From assembly GCA_024734555.1 (NCBI GenBank), contig JANPWX010000097.1, positions 2,651,048 through 2,715,047 on the forward strand: DNA of 64,000 nt. Reading direction: 5' to 3'. The stretch comes from Trochalopteron elliotii. Taxonomy: Eukaryota > Chordata > Aves > Passeriformes > Leiothrichidae. The notes under the pieces are model-generated. The model was not told the DNA's origin, did not search any database, and saw only the letters and a program-made list of their open reading frames with translations. Below are positions 10,849 through 23,061 of the stretch, one piece after another. How positions within the stretch are numbered: position 1 is the stretch's first letter; each line of letters starts with the position of its first letter. Position numbers and translations under genes: made by a program.

Positions 10849-13800
10849 GTAATAGAAGAGAGAAACACTCTCCTTTTTCAAGGTGTACGGGAGTTAATTT
10901 ATGCCCAAAATTTTAAACAGAGGATATGCAAATACAGAAAACCCCAAAATGTTTTTCCCACCTGTTCTTGTTCACTCGGGGGAACAGATTTCTCTTTTCT
11001 CATTTTATATTTAACGTCTGAGTTAAACATAAGCAAACTAACAAGCGAGGTGCAGTTAGTGCACCATATTCTTCCCCAATAGTTTCATGAGGGGAAGACA
11101 AACCTCTGCCTCATTTTAAATCACCACAAACTCTTGCAATATTGCAGATGGATCAGAATTGTCTTTATTACCAATATATTTTACAACAACAATATATACT
11201 ACAACTACAGTTTTGCAAAGGTGTACATTTTGGGCTCGCTGCCTTAGCATGCTTCTTAAATTGAGGTTTAGAGGTTTTTCGCCCCCAGCCTTTTCTCCAC
11301 CCATCCAAAGAAGGGTGGCCTATGGTGCAGAGTGATTGTTCCTGATTGCATGTTGATCGGCAAGGAGCACAAAATGTACTGGGTCCCTGCTCCTGCAGCT
11401 GGTCTCTATGAAACAAAAACCCTGAGTTGCTTATCTTGGAGAAGCTTGCTCTTTTTCCCAGAGAGAAAATAATTTATGGTCTAACTGGTCTGAGCACTAA
11501 ATCCAAGTAACAAGGATCCAGCCAGAGAGATTCCTATTAAAGTGTTAGTATCCATCAAAATTGGCTGATGGAGTGTTTTGAAACTCATTAATCACTGTGC
11601 TGGCAGCAAGCAAATTAGAAACTCTGTGTTGTGCCGCTGACTTCCTATTTCACTGAGTGAGTTAAATGCAAAGCATGTGTTACTGACATCAGCGATTTCA
11701 AAAGTGGGTGTTTCTCTGGATGTAAATGGTACTTAATAATGTTCCACCTTTGACTGAAACTAGGGCACGCCCTGCCATGAGGTTCTCATCATCTAATTAC
11801 ACTTACTCAATCTGAATTCAGATCATGCAATTCGAGCTGGGTCTACCTGCCAGATTAACTCTTCAGCTTGTCTTGACAGAAAAGCCATACCCCAGGATCT
11901 CAGAGTCACCCAGCAGGTTGCTGGGAGGGGATGGGGGGAGCTGTCCATGCCACCTTCTCCATGCATTGGTGCCCTCTCAGCCAGGACTCTGGTTTCCCAC
12001 CCATGACAGTTATTGTGAAGAAAGGGGGCTCAGTTTCTTGCAGGAATCCTGTGTTTTATGCAGACCTCATGGGAGCAGTGTCATGGGATAGACACTTGAA
12101 ACAAACAGCTAAGTGACACCCCTTGAGCATCATATCTTGGATTTACTCACAGAAGGGAAAGCAAAATGAGATTAAAGCCAGCTCTAGCAGGACATTGCGT
12201 ATAGATAAGAGACTAGTCTGTGCTCCAGGCCTGCTCCGGCCACAGTCTCTGTGCTCAGGATCACAGCAGCTCTCTACACAAATAAATAACTCACCCCAGA
12301 GACCATTTTTGAACTCTGAGGCAAACAGAGGTATTACAGTATTACAGGTATTTCATTGCTCGTGCTGCTGAATTTTCTTAGTTCTCAAAGCAGGATTACA
12401 TTCTCCCCACCTTATGTTCTCCTCAACTGCTGCCTGGTGAGGACTAGCTGTCATGAGCCAAAATCATGTCAGTCAGCATGCTCAAAATGTGATGGTGTGG
12501 ACACTTAGAGGTGTCAGTGCTCATGCCCTACCCTGCTTTGTTTCCTGGTGTAGATGCAGCTTGTGGTGCCAGATGTGGCTAGGTTCTTCACCATCCTCAG
12601 TATTCACACAGCTGTGGTGATGCTTCCCCAGGTAGGAGTATGTAAAGGAGCTGGGAGCAGAGGCAGTGTCTCCTGTGGAGCAGGATGAGATACCAATACT
12701 GAGGCTTCACTTTGCTTTGCTTTTGTAACTATTACTTAAAATCTGTCCAGGGTGAAGTGATGGAGAGGTACAGACTGTTCCATCCCCAAATATTCAAGAG
12801 GTGCCTTGGGCATAGTGCTCTGAGTTGCATATCCACCCTCAGACAAGGAAAAAATGCTCTTAATCCACCTATTCCAACACACTCTGCTAAAGGTCCTTTG
12901 AGCAAGTCCTGCTCTTGCTCTCAAGACTGTTTTTTACCAGCAGTTTGGGATGCCAAAGAGGAGAGAGAAGCCCCAGTGAGAACAGTGTGTGCCTCATAAC
13001 CATGGATGACACTTTAGCTGATAAGGCTGGCCTTCATCTTCTATATCAGCTGTTACTTATGAAGTTAATGAAAACTGTGTTTCACACAGTGAGCAGGCAG
13101 GTTCTCCAGAGATTCCCTTCCCTCTTAATAGTTCTTGGTGAGTAAATGCCTTGTCACTGGAAGTTCTCATGTCCTGGAACACAGGAGGAGAGGGTCCCAC
13201 TTGCCATGCTCAGCAGTGCTGCTGGCCGTATAAGAAATAAGGCAACATACATCAAGGTTAACCCCCCAGCTTCTCAATTCCTAATCGCTAAGGAGTGAAA
13301 GATCTTGACTAAAAGGTGCAAGGCTGGAAAGCTGTCCCTCTTGGATCACTTTAGTTTTAGCCACACTATCACCATAATAATGCTTTGTAATTACATCTTG
13401 CATTTTCATCTCTGTATTTCAGCTGAAGTTATGAATGTTTAATTACATAAGTCTCATAAATACCTTTTGGGGCAGGTCATCATTCAGATGATATTTGTTT
13501 TCATGAGGCGGTTGCAGGGACATTCAATCTCAGGGAAAATCAGCCCTGCAGGGCGGTGCAGGAGTATCCCCAGTTAAACCAAAGTGATCTGGTATGGGCA
13601 CAGCCTCATTGCCCTGGGGAGCCTGAAATGGTGTAATCCCTTGGTGGGGGGTAGCCTGCACCTCTCAAAGTGTCACCCCCACAGTAAGGGCCAAACTCTG
13701 CCTCTCTCATGACACACCTTCTCTGCCACCCCCAGCGTGTATCAAATAGTGTCTGGTTCTGGCGGGATTCCAAAGCGCACAGGGAGAGGAGTGTCAGGGA

Positions 13801-13854
13801 CTGCAAAGCCACCAAAGAGGTCTGCCAAGCCTGCTGCGCCTCTGAGGTTTGTTG
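10849..13854. other. gene-free stretch
   Basis: Unique sequence. About 11.49-11.72 kb resembles conserved noncoding DNA, with ATTAAAG, CATTAATCA and ATGCAAAG octamer-like words in smooth mid-GC sequence. An open frame from 12915 ends two codons after a strong donor-like GTGAGTAA at about 13138 and follows an acceptor-like pyrimidine tract near 12940, but its peptide is unrecognised. About 13.38-13.52 kb is another AT-rich segment with several TAATTA-like words. Confidence 0.4.
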
Positions 13855-13870
13855 GTGTGTGTGTGTGTGT
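13855..13870 (+). repeat. (GT)8 dinucleotide microsatellite
   Basis: Eight uninterrupted GT units lie in otherwise unique sequence. This is a short locus that is likely to be length-polymorphic. Confidence 0.95.
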
Positions 13871-16704
13871 TGGCCAAGTATAACATAGAAGATGCCTCTC
13901 CTGCAGGATTAAGTGCGCCATGTTAAACAGCAAGCCATCCATCAGCCTTTAATTTTTCACTCATTTTTTTGTTTGCAGCAATTTTCAGGACCTTGCGACA
14001 GAGGGCTGTCACTGCTGTCACTTTTGTGTCTCTTTTGTTTTTCATGTTGAATAGTTGAAAAAAGGTTATTGCTATCCTCATTTCCACTGCTGAGGAGGAT
14101 ACCATATTTTTGCCCCCAAAAAATTCTTTGGTGGGGATACACTGCAGCCACACTGGAGCAGATGGGGCATCAGACAGCAGGTCTGTATTAAGATGGCTTA
14201 GGAATATAGACAGGCTGTGGGTTTTCTGGTTTATTTTTTCCTGCAAGTTCATATGTATTGCGAAAAAGGATGGTTCATGTCAAATATTTGTTGGCAATTT
14301 TACTGTGAAAGAGCTAATGAGCCCATCTTGACATCTGCTCTGTAGTGCACAGCGAGTGACGAGAGACTCAGCTTGCTCATTACACTGATCACTAGGGTGT
14401 AAAGGGCTCGAAGGAGCTGGCAGGGATGCCTTGTCTTCCTGGGCACTAACAGAACTGTATTGGTGTGCACTGCAGAAGTGCCCAGGGCTTTGTTTAAAGC
14501 AGGACTGTCTTGCATTCATTTCAGCAGAGGCTCAGCTGCAGCAGGTAGGCACTTAGCCAAAGAAGGCCCCTTTATTACCATATGATGAAAGTTAAGCTCT
14601 GATGCCTCTTGACCTCTAGCCATGGGCTGGCAATTGGGACGCTGGGAGAAACCTGCTGCAGAGAAACTGGGAACTTGCAGTGGAAGAGAAGAATTTTACT
14701 TGTACAGGTAAACATGGAATGCAATGAGCACAGAGCAATGAAAAAGAGCTAATGGCATACAGAATTCCTAGGCAACAATGACACAGAAATCAATAATTGT
14801 GTGATTATGTGGATAACAAGCTAGAGAGACAAAACATTCCATTTCAAAACTGAAGATCTGTGATACAGGATACGTGTAGGTGGGCAGCCTACTAGGAGAA
14901 AAAAACTATCCAACAAATTTAAGAGATTGTTTCAGAGAGGCTCTCAGGGCATGTGCAGGTATGGTTTTCAATATGGATAGACATTCACTTCTACAACCCC
15001 AGTGTGAGTCAAAGCCTCTCCTATAACTTATTTCTTCCTATCTCATACTAATACAAAATCATTTTAATGTCTCCAGAAAGTTCTGTTGCTTTTAATTTCA
15101 AATAAATAAATTTCAATTTCAGTTGTAAAGGTAATCAGTGTTAGTGTTCACATTAAATAGTTTTGAATTATACACAATTGTACTATTCTGTATGAGGTGA
15201 TAAATCAATCTACTGCCCATTTGTGATAAGACTGTCATGATAAACCCTGTTAACAGAAAACCCAGAGTTTACTTCTTAGTCTTCCCATATCCAATGCTTT
15301 CTGGTCCCCTTATTTCCTATATCATAACTAAATCCAAGGTGGGATAATGTTGTCTATATATTTATTCCAGTCTTGCTAAACCACAGTTTACATACAACTT
15401 CTAAAGCCATTGTTAATCATCTTTAGTAAACAAGTATCTTAACAGGCTTAATCTGCTTTGTGTGTTTAGCAGAATACAGCCAACCAGAACAGTTACGATT
15501 AAATCACATTTTTACAAAGGGTCAGAAAACATTTCCTTACTGGAGTTCAAACCACTGGTTCAGGAGGAGTCAGAAGCAGGCTCCTGGCAGCAGCACTGCT
15601 GTACAGACAAGCTGGGAGGTACTGGCTGTGCTTGGAGAAGGCAATCCCATAGCTGCCCTGCCCCACTGCCAGCTGCCTTCCAACAACAGGAGGCCTTGCA
15701 GGCAGCTGGCTGACTGCCCTAGGGGACATGCCTGGGGGTGCCTTGCTCTGTAGGCAGGCACTTATGTCAAGGGTCCCTTGGGCTCCCAAGGCAAACCACG
15801 CACACATTTTTACCTCTGTACTGACAGTTCTGAGATCTGCAACCACACCCAGCGCTTTGCACCTTCCAAACCAACCTCTGCTTGAGTTATTTTTCACACA
15901 AACACACTGTCGTAATCAAGCCCAGGAAATGCAGCAGGAATCATTTGTGCTGACATCCTGCTCTCTCTTTTACCAGTGCATGAAAACAGCATTTCTAATA
16001 CTCCGTTTATAATCTGAAACAAGATCACATTGAGCAATGGCCGTGGTCTCTACTCATGACAGCAATGCTTGTTTCCTTCTCTTTCAATATGAACACACAC
16101 ATTTTAAGAAGGAGTGTAAACCCCACAAAGCAACATACTTTGTACCTAATGTCTGCTCAGATGTTTCTCTGTTAGGGCATTTATGTTACATCTCTTTTTG
16201 ACTGTATTGCAGGACATGGGTGGGTCTCCTGGCCTGAACCACTGGTGCTGAGGATCCAGTGATCACATTAGACATCCTCATGCCTCTGCTTCACATTAGG
16301 CAGGGTCCTGTAGTCATTGACAGTGGGAATGCATCCTACTGCCTGGTTCCATCTGAGAGGGGTCTCATGTGCCCTGAGACCTCTTTGCAACGTAAACCAA
16401 ATAACAGGCAGTAGCCAGGACCAGCAGATTTGCTTCAAAAGCACATGTCTGACCTGTGTTAAAAAATTTAGGAGGATGCGTCTGTAGGTTTAGGCCAAAG
16501 CTAACCTGTAAACCAGGTCTGTATCTAAAACAAGACTTGGGCCCATCTCCAATTTTAGTGTTGAGAAGCCAGGAGGAAGAAGAAGGCATCAGAAACTGTC
16601 TCACTGGTGTTTTAGAGTGCTCAAGAAATGTACTGAGATGTACTGAAAAATTATTTTCAGGACTTTTTCAATAATTTTAGCAAAAAACTCTATCTCTAAC
16701 AGCA
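13871..16704. other. gene-free stretch
   Basis: Unique sequence. 15.0-15.47 kb is AT-rich, and 15.5-15.9 kb is GC-richer with overlapping open frames on both strands (longest 116 codons, minus). No domain, transmembrane pattern or splice-consistent exon was recognised. Confidence 0.4.
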
Positions 16705-16953
16705 TGAAACTGTGTCAGAGAAGGTTTAGGTTAGGTATCAGGTAAAAGGTTTTTCACCCAAAGGGTGACTGAGCACTTGAACAGGCTCCCCAGAGAAGTG
16801 GTCACAGCACCAGCCTGACAGACTTCAAGAAGTGTTTGGACAATGCTCTCATGCACATGGTGTGATTCTTGTGATATTCTATGCAGGACCAGGAGTTGGA
16901 CTTGATGATCCTGATGGATACCTTCTAACTCAGCATATCCTATGATTCCATTA
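16705..16953 (+). repeat. CR1 LINE, 5'-truncated 3' end
   Basis: The sequence follows the 3' untranslated end of an avian CR1 LINE. It has the AGGTTAGGTATCAGGTAAAAG-like lead, then TTCACCCA...GGGTGACTGAGCACTTGAACAGGCTCCCC, then AGAGAAGTGGTCACAGCACC, TCAAGAAGTGTTTGGACAATG, and finally GGACCAGGAGTTGGACTTGATGATCCT and the CCTTCTAACTCAGCATATCCTATGATTCC tail. It is inserted in the plus orientation. Only about 250 bases remain of an element several kb long, so no reverse transcriptase reading frame is present, and 5' truncation is typical for CR1. Scattered substitutions against the usual avian form show an old, inactive copy. It lies roughly 3.1 kb from the exon-like minus-strand segment and 4.6 kb from the LTR, with no sign of interaction. 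Confidence 0.9.
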
Positions 16954-19258
16954 TACTTATTTGTGGGCCTGGTAGATAGACTTGTTACCTGTTAACTTCA
17001 GTAAGAATAGCTGGGTTCTGAGTTCAGTTCAACTCCTTCATGGCGTTAGCCTAGACCTGTGTTTAGTGGGCAGAGAGATTCAGTCAGAACTCCTTGTATG
17101 ACAGCCTTGTGCACTTTTAGAACTTTTTGCTTTCCATCAGAATATGGTGTAATGACAAACTTTATGGATCCCCAGTATTTCTGTTACTGCCCTTTTAATG
17201 TATTCCAGCCATTAATTTGAAATTGAACCTGCCTCATCTTCACTCCACTTCTATGCATTTTAAGTATACTTCAAAGTTCATTAATGAGTAGCCTTAATAA
17301 ATCCAGGCTGGGCCATAATTACAAATGTCTAAATCACTCACTCTGAGTAGTTCAGATCTTTGCATTCAAGTGCAGATGCTCAAAGGCACACTGCTGTGTA
17401 TAGATGCAACCACACACGTTCATATTCACTTCTAGGACTGCTTTCACAGTACTTATGGATTGGAATGAACTCTGAGCCATGAAGTTGTTTTAGTGGAAAC
17501 ACAGATGATTTCATCTTTCACCTCTAGGTCACCAGTGTGATTCCATCAGAAAACAGCACTGCTGACTGAAAGTTTTCAGTCGGACACTGAGAGCTTAAGA
17601 AACCTCATGATCTCAGCACAGCTGTTAATAGAAAGCAAACCTAGCACTAACTCATGTCACTTTTGGCAGCCACAGCAGAAAGGCCAAACTCCCAAATCAG
17701 CATGGGGGCTGCACGGCTCTTTTAGCCCAGAGGTAGCTTCACAGTGGGCAGCACATTATCCTGGCAGGGTGGAGACTGGAAAAACTTGTATGGCACCTCT
17801 TTGGACTATTCCTGTCCCTGGGTTAAGAGGTGGTCACTTTTCATCTTGTTCCATAGGCTCCCTATTTATAGAAAAGGAAAAATATAGGAAAGTACCCAAA
17901 AGAGTCACTAGCAACTTCTATTGCTATTGTACTAGAGCAAACCAAATTCTGAAATAAGGGTTTCAGCCTCCTGGGGCTGTATCTGAAACCTATTCATTTC
18001 ATTCAATCTGTGCTCAGGTGGAAATTCTCAGTGACCTGAGTAGGAACTGTGTCTCTGCAAGAGCTAAGGACTTACAAAAATCTTAAGAGTTTGGACACTT
18101 CACAACAGAATTTGCCTTCACGTTTTGCTGACAAGGTGTCTTGTCTTCTCTCATTCATTTTGCTGATATGCAAAAAATATTCCTCTTCATTTAACTCTCC
18201 ACACTCTTTGCTTGAAAATCAGGGCAAAAATTAAATTACCATTCCTCTGCTTGCCAGACTTTTGCAGAAGGAGAAGAGAAATCCACTGTTTGTGTTGCTC
18301 ACAGAAAAATCTACCAACTTGTAATGATGATGCAGGCATAAGGAGCATGAATTTGCAAATCTGGCCTCTCCAAGAGACTGCACAAGGTGTAGATGCCAGC
18401 AGTTTTCTTCAGCTGGCTGAATGTAAAGGTGAAAACAAATGTGACAACTTTTCACTCTCAAGGGAGGGAAGGTAAGAGTTAGAGAGATGCATTATTCATC
18501 AGGGAGTTTATTTTCATGCCACATTCAGATCCATCCAGGCACCTAGTTATCACAGAATTGACAAAACAAATGGCATTGGAACATGGAAGGAATTCAGTGA
18601 GAAAGACTGGAAGAGCTGAATCTACAGAGTTAGGGAGCAGGATGGGAGTCAAGGTCTGTAAGAACTCAAACAAGAACTTTTGGAGTGCCAGAATAAAGGA
18701 CAGATCTCTTACAGACATTCAACTCAAGGCTGGTCATACCCTTGGGTAGCTAATATGCAAGTCACTGAATTACTGTATTTTCAGAACATCTGAAAGAAGT
18801 TTTTCAGCACTTATAAGGGCCCTTTCTAAAGCATAGTCACTGATAACTAATACCAGGTGAGCTCACGCTGCCCCTGACTCAGGTCTCTAGTCTTTTTCTC
18901 AGAAGTCAGTTTCCACAAAACCTGTGAAAACTTTAGGTTTTAATCTGTTAAGTGTTGCTGAAACTGGCCAATAACTTAAAACGTCTATAGGGACTTGCAC
19001 ACATACACATAAAACAAGGCACAGCCTAAGTCTTGTTTCCAAAGAAAATGAGGTTAAAAAAACTTCAGGATGTGAAAATGAAAATTCTAAGTCATGAAGC
19101 ACGAAGGTATTTGGTTTCTCTGTTGGGGCATAGGATTTGATACATCTTGGCCATGCTCTGAGCCATGCCAGCTCTTTTTTTGCTTCATTCCTTGGCCCAG
19201 AACAGCCGTCAGTCAGACAGCAGTTCCCATCATGTGTCTAATAACACGTGCAGCTGAG
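16954..19258. other. gene-free stretch
   Basis: Unique sequence with several short open frames on both strands (for example 116 codons at 17607-17957), none recognised. No repeat apart from the neighbouring CR1. Confidence 0.4.
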
Positions 19259-19264
19259 TTTATT
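19259..19264 (-). promoter_or_regulatory. possible AATAAA polyadenylation signal
   Basis: Read on the minus strand this is AATAAA, followed about 20 bases downstream by a GT-containing stretch. It lies about 545 bases past the stop codon of the exon-like segment at 19807-19962, so it could end a transcript from that segment. Hexamers of this kind are common by chance in AT-rich DNA, so it only matters if the exon is real. Confidence 0.12.
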
Positions 19265-19806
19265 TAGGCTTCATACCTTAAAGGAAGGTCTTTTACATCT
19301 TAAGAGAGGAAAGGACTTTTTGTGTAAAGCTTGACAGTGAAAAGCCATTCCTTAATGGCTAACCTGTTTGATCAATGTGAGTTGTACTATGAGCACATTG
19401 TTTGGAGAACTCTGGGGAGGGAATGCTGCAAACAACTCCCAAAAGGCTGGGCTTTCATGTGGGCTAAACCCTCTGGATGAGGGAGGGGTTGGTATTCATG
19501 GTTGAGCCTGTAATGAATGTGCCTGTCTGATGCAGGCCTTGTTGAAGGCCAATTCAGATGCTGAATAATTTTTGTTAAAGCCAATGGCAATAACTTTTCC
19601 TCAGTAATTGTTCCTGAGGAAAAATGTCCGTGTAGGTGGTGGGAAGGGTGGAGATGATGATCTCAAATAGGGTAGGTTCATGGTAGTTCTGCTCCATTGT
19701 CCAATCTGACAAGTTCACTGTGAAGTTAAGAGTGTCATTGGGCTGAGGCTTCCCATCAGGTAGAGACAATACATTAAACTATGTTGGTTATCATCAAATG
19801 TGATGG

Positions 19807-19962
19807 TTAGTCTGCAGTGCTCAGGCCCCCGCAGCTGCGGAAAGGCTGGGAGGTGGCAAGGTCAGAAGAAGTGTATGACATCTTAGGGTAACTGTTTTTG
19901 TAGGATTTATGTGGCTTTGCCTGTTCATCAATCCAACAGGTCCTCAGTGTCAAGTGACTCAT
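19807..19962 (-). other. terminal-exon-like ORF, unrecognised
   Basis: On the minus strand a very good splice acceptor (branch-like GCTAAT, then CTTCTCTTAG) is followed directly by 51 open codons and a TAA stop. The first codon after the acceptor is ATG in phase 0. The peptide begins MSHLTLRTCWIDEQ, passes through a Tyr/Ser/Lys-rich part and ends FRSCGGLSTAD. The last 18 codons use mostly G or C in the third position, unlike the surrounding DNA. No membrane segment or known domain is visible. It could be the last coding exon of a minus-strand gene whose other exons lie beyond or are hidden in the window, or a chance frame. I could not identify the family. Confidence 0.15.
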
Positions 19963-21580
19963 CTAAGAGAAGCATTAGCAATACGTGGCAGGTGAAGCAG
20001 TAACACTGTGCTGCAGCTGGGTGCCTTTTTGTCCAAGCAGTCCCTTGGTGATTCCAGGTAATGGGAACAAGTCACTAGGATGCTTGCATTACTGAGTTTT
20101 GGTGTTGACTCAGACTGGAGAAGTTAAAGTCATACAGTAGCAGCTGCACACTTGAATGTGCCTTCTTTTCTTACTAGTGCAGGATAAATGACACCAAAGT
20201 TCTGTAGGATTATTCTTGGCTGCTTTTCTCAGCAAAGTTGCTCTTCCAGCCCAGTATTACTTCCTTCTGCACCTTTCTCACCATGTTTTGTTCTCTGCCC
20301 CATCATGATCACTTTAAAGCCATATTCAAGCCCTACTAAGATGAAGGAAAGGAGCTGAAGTGCTATCCACTTGTGCAAGGGTGCTCTACTTTAGGGAAGA
20401 GTCACTTTAGGCAATGCTGGGTTTGGGGAATAATTTTCTTCAGCCATGGGGGACTACCAAGGGCAAAGGGAAGATACTTTCCCTGCAATGAGATGTTCCA
20501 CTGCTCCACCATCCTCAGAGGGTTTTGTTCATCTCCTTTGCTGTCTTCTGTTGTGCATTTCTGTGCTTGTGTGTTCTTTGCTGTCTGCCAGGAAATCCTT
20601 CAAATACTGTGACAAGGGCACTGGTGATGCACAAACTACCTCTTAACAATTTGGAGAAGGGAAACTCTCACATGAAAAGAAAAATTGGTGGTGGCTGAGT
20701 CTTTAACTGGGTTTTTTTTCTCACCTACAGTTGAAGAAATTGGACCTGAATGAGTGATCTTTGCCTAAGAATTCAGAAGATGAAGGTGAACCCAAGGACC
20801 CTATATATTCTACTGGTGGCTTTTGTATAAATCACTTGACCAGCCTCTGTAAAAGCCTTGTAATTCCCTCTGGCTCCTGCAGACATCATGCCTTAGGGCT
20901 GCATTGCCAGGAGAGCATGCACCTTCTTCATGCCTGCTGAGTTCTGGCCTCAACTTCCAGACATACAGGGATCTATATGGTCCTTTCAGACAGGGAAACA
21001 CACCCCTGGCTTCAGGCACCCAGGAGTGCTAAACTGCTGACTCATCCCAGACAGCTCTGGACCAGAAACCCCAGCCGAGCCCAGCAAATAACAAGTGCGC
21101 AAGATTCCAGCCTGTTGCAGCAATATTTCTTTCGGACCGTTTTCTTCACTGCCAGCTTGGAAAAAATCATAAGTAAAAAGGCCTCGAGCAGAGTCCAGAT
21201 CATACAAGGGCTGGCAACTCTGATAACTATGTTCATTCTTGCCATTCATATGCAGAAAACCTGTTCCCACACGTCATACAGTCATTTCCACTGCAACCAT
21301 GGGAAAATAAAACCTCTGCCATGTCAGCCTGCTGGTGTGTGACAGACACCTTGCACTGTAGTATATGTTGTACATGTGACTGTGAGGGCAATGCTGGGTG
21401 ATAGGACTAGCAAAGTTGGAAGACATTTTCAGGAGACTCTATAGGAAATAAAAAGTAATGGTGTTGCTGCAGCTCCTGGGAATGCACTGGAGTGGAAAAC
21501 TCTCTTGCAAGCAAACCCAAACAACCCTAAACCAGGACAGGTGTGTTACTGATAAGTAAAACTTTACAAAAGGAAGGCCT
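19963..21580. other. gene-free stretch
   Basis: No recognised gene. A plus-strand open frame of 121 codons (20977-21342) overlaps two minus-strand frames of 67-94 codons, which argues against any of them being coding. The sequence is otherwise unique up to the probable LTR. Confidence 0.35.
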
Positions 21581-21890
21581 TGTGAAATCATGGCTCAGGC
21601 CTGTTACTTTGGCTAAGTAGAAAAGGACTGTGGGAAAGAGACTCAGCTGAATTAGAGGTAGAAAAACATGTTATGTAACCATTGCGTGTTCACATCATGG
21701 TGTATGGTGGTTGGTTGAATTATGTTTGTTATGCTTTAAAACTATGTAACTGATAATGGGCTAACTGCTTAAAAAGCTCCAGAGCTGCAAGCAGCAGAGC
21801 CATCCATGGCGATGCTGCACCCTTGCTGCTTGAATCTGTGGAGCAAAGAGCCCTTACATGGCTGCATTGTTCTGCCATCTGCATCCAGCA
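21581..21890 (+). mobile_element. probable solo LTR of an avian endogenous retrovirus
   Basis: The stretch reads like a degraded avian LTR. It has a TG start, then an AT-rich U3-like part with GGTTGGTTGAATTATG and TTAAAACTATGTAAC. A TATA-like GCTTAAAAAGCTCC follows at about 21767-21780. Then comes a GC-richer R-like part with GAGCTGCAAGCAGCAGAGCC and GGCGATGCTGCAC, and CTTGAATCTGTGG where intact LTRs carry an AATAAA-type signal. No gag, pol or env reading frame lies on either side within several kb, so it would be a solo LTR. Ends are approximate: no target-site duplication was found, and the copy may be truncated. The assignment rests on layout and familiarity, not on an alignment. It could instead be another repeat family or unique DNA. 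Confidence 0.42.
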
Positions 21891-23044
21891 CTTTGCACTT
21901 AGGTATACTATGGAGAAGGTAACATCAGAAAGGCTCAGTCAGTTCTGGTGTCCTCAGAAACTTCAAGTCCTCAGGATGAAAACAAAAGATGGCGGGGTGT
22001 TCATCCCCTTAGCATTCATCTCTAGTGATAAACTCTTTCAAAATAAGCATGAAGCTCCAGGCTGTACCTGTCTTTTCTCTCCTTCACTCTTTAGGTTTTA
22101 ACTATGCCCACTTGTGAGATTATTCTAGGTGAATGCCCCATGACAATGGCAGCTCTTTTTCTTAGCCAGTGCAAGTCTGCAGTAATCCACAGAATAGTGG
22201 TGTTTGGGAGGGGTGGAAACACGGCTGGCAAAAAATTCTTTACGCAGTCTCCCCCAACAAGAGGTTTTGGGAGGCTCAGAAGAAGCAAGAGGAAGGTCTG
22301 TTTCATATGGTGCCTTGGTAAATTGCATACCACTACCATATGCTGTAAACTCCTAGCATCTAGTCCAAAAAAAAAAAACAATTGGGGAAACACAGGAGGA
22401 AGGGATGATGTAGGGAACGCAAATACAAAGAATTTACTTTGGGCTCCGGAAATACCAGAGCCCCAAGCTGAGTTTGAGATAATATGCACAGAAAATATCT
22501 CTGCTTGTCTTCTTCCTATCTAGGTATCTGCAACTGCTGTGTAAGATACTGGCTGGATGAGCATTTGCTATCCTTGTGTTAACATTTTTATGCAAAAAAT
22601 CTGCCTTTTAATGACAAAATCCACAAAATTAAGGTGACAGCTTCTATACAGTGGGTTGTTTCTATTTTCCCCAAGTATTGAGAATTTGAGCCAGAGGAGA
22701 GAGAAAAGCTGAGCTTTCCATTGCCCTGCATATGTAATTGCTGGGAATAGTAACCTAATGAAAAGAACCAGTGCATGAGTTTAAAAGGATTAGCAAACTT
22801 AAATGCCATTTACAGTGACCCATGAAATGCTGAGAACTCCGCACACAGTAACACCAGAACAGTGGTCTTTGGGTCTGCTGGAGAAAACCTCCTGGCCTGT
22901 CTGAGAGCAAATCCTGAAAATTCCTGTGTGCTTAGTAAACAGATCTGCTCACAACGTGCCTTCCTGCTTGTTCATGGGGTGTTGGAGATAGGGAGTGGTA
23001 GAAGTCATTGGGATAAAACAACATACCCGGCATTTGCAGGGGTT
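21891..23044. other. gene-free stretch with A12 run
   Basis: Overlapping open frames of 139 (plus) and 132 (minus) codons lie at 22091-22523, on opposite strands over the same DNA, and neither was recognised. A homopolymer of 12 A lies at 22367-22378. A frame from 22862 runs into the G-rich motif at 23045. Confidence 0.35.
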
Positions 23045-23061
23045 GGGTGGGGTGGGGTGGG
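23045..23061 (+). other. perfect G-quadruplex motif with 1-nt loops
   Basis: Four G-tracts (3, 4, 4 and 3 Gs) are separated by single T loops: GGGTGGGGTGGGGTGGG. This is the class of motif known to fold into very stable parallel G-quadruplexes in vitro. The surrounding DNA is not generally G-rich. Function is not shown by the sequence. It could act on replication or transcription, or be neutral. Confidence 0.9.

Noticed and set aside
22091..22523. Opposite-strand frames of 132 and 139 codons
   Set aside because: Two long frames on both strands over the same DNA point to low stop density. Neither peptide shows a domain.
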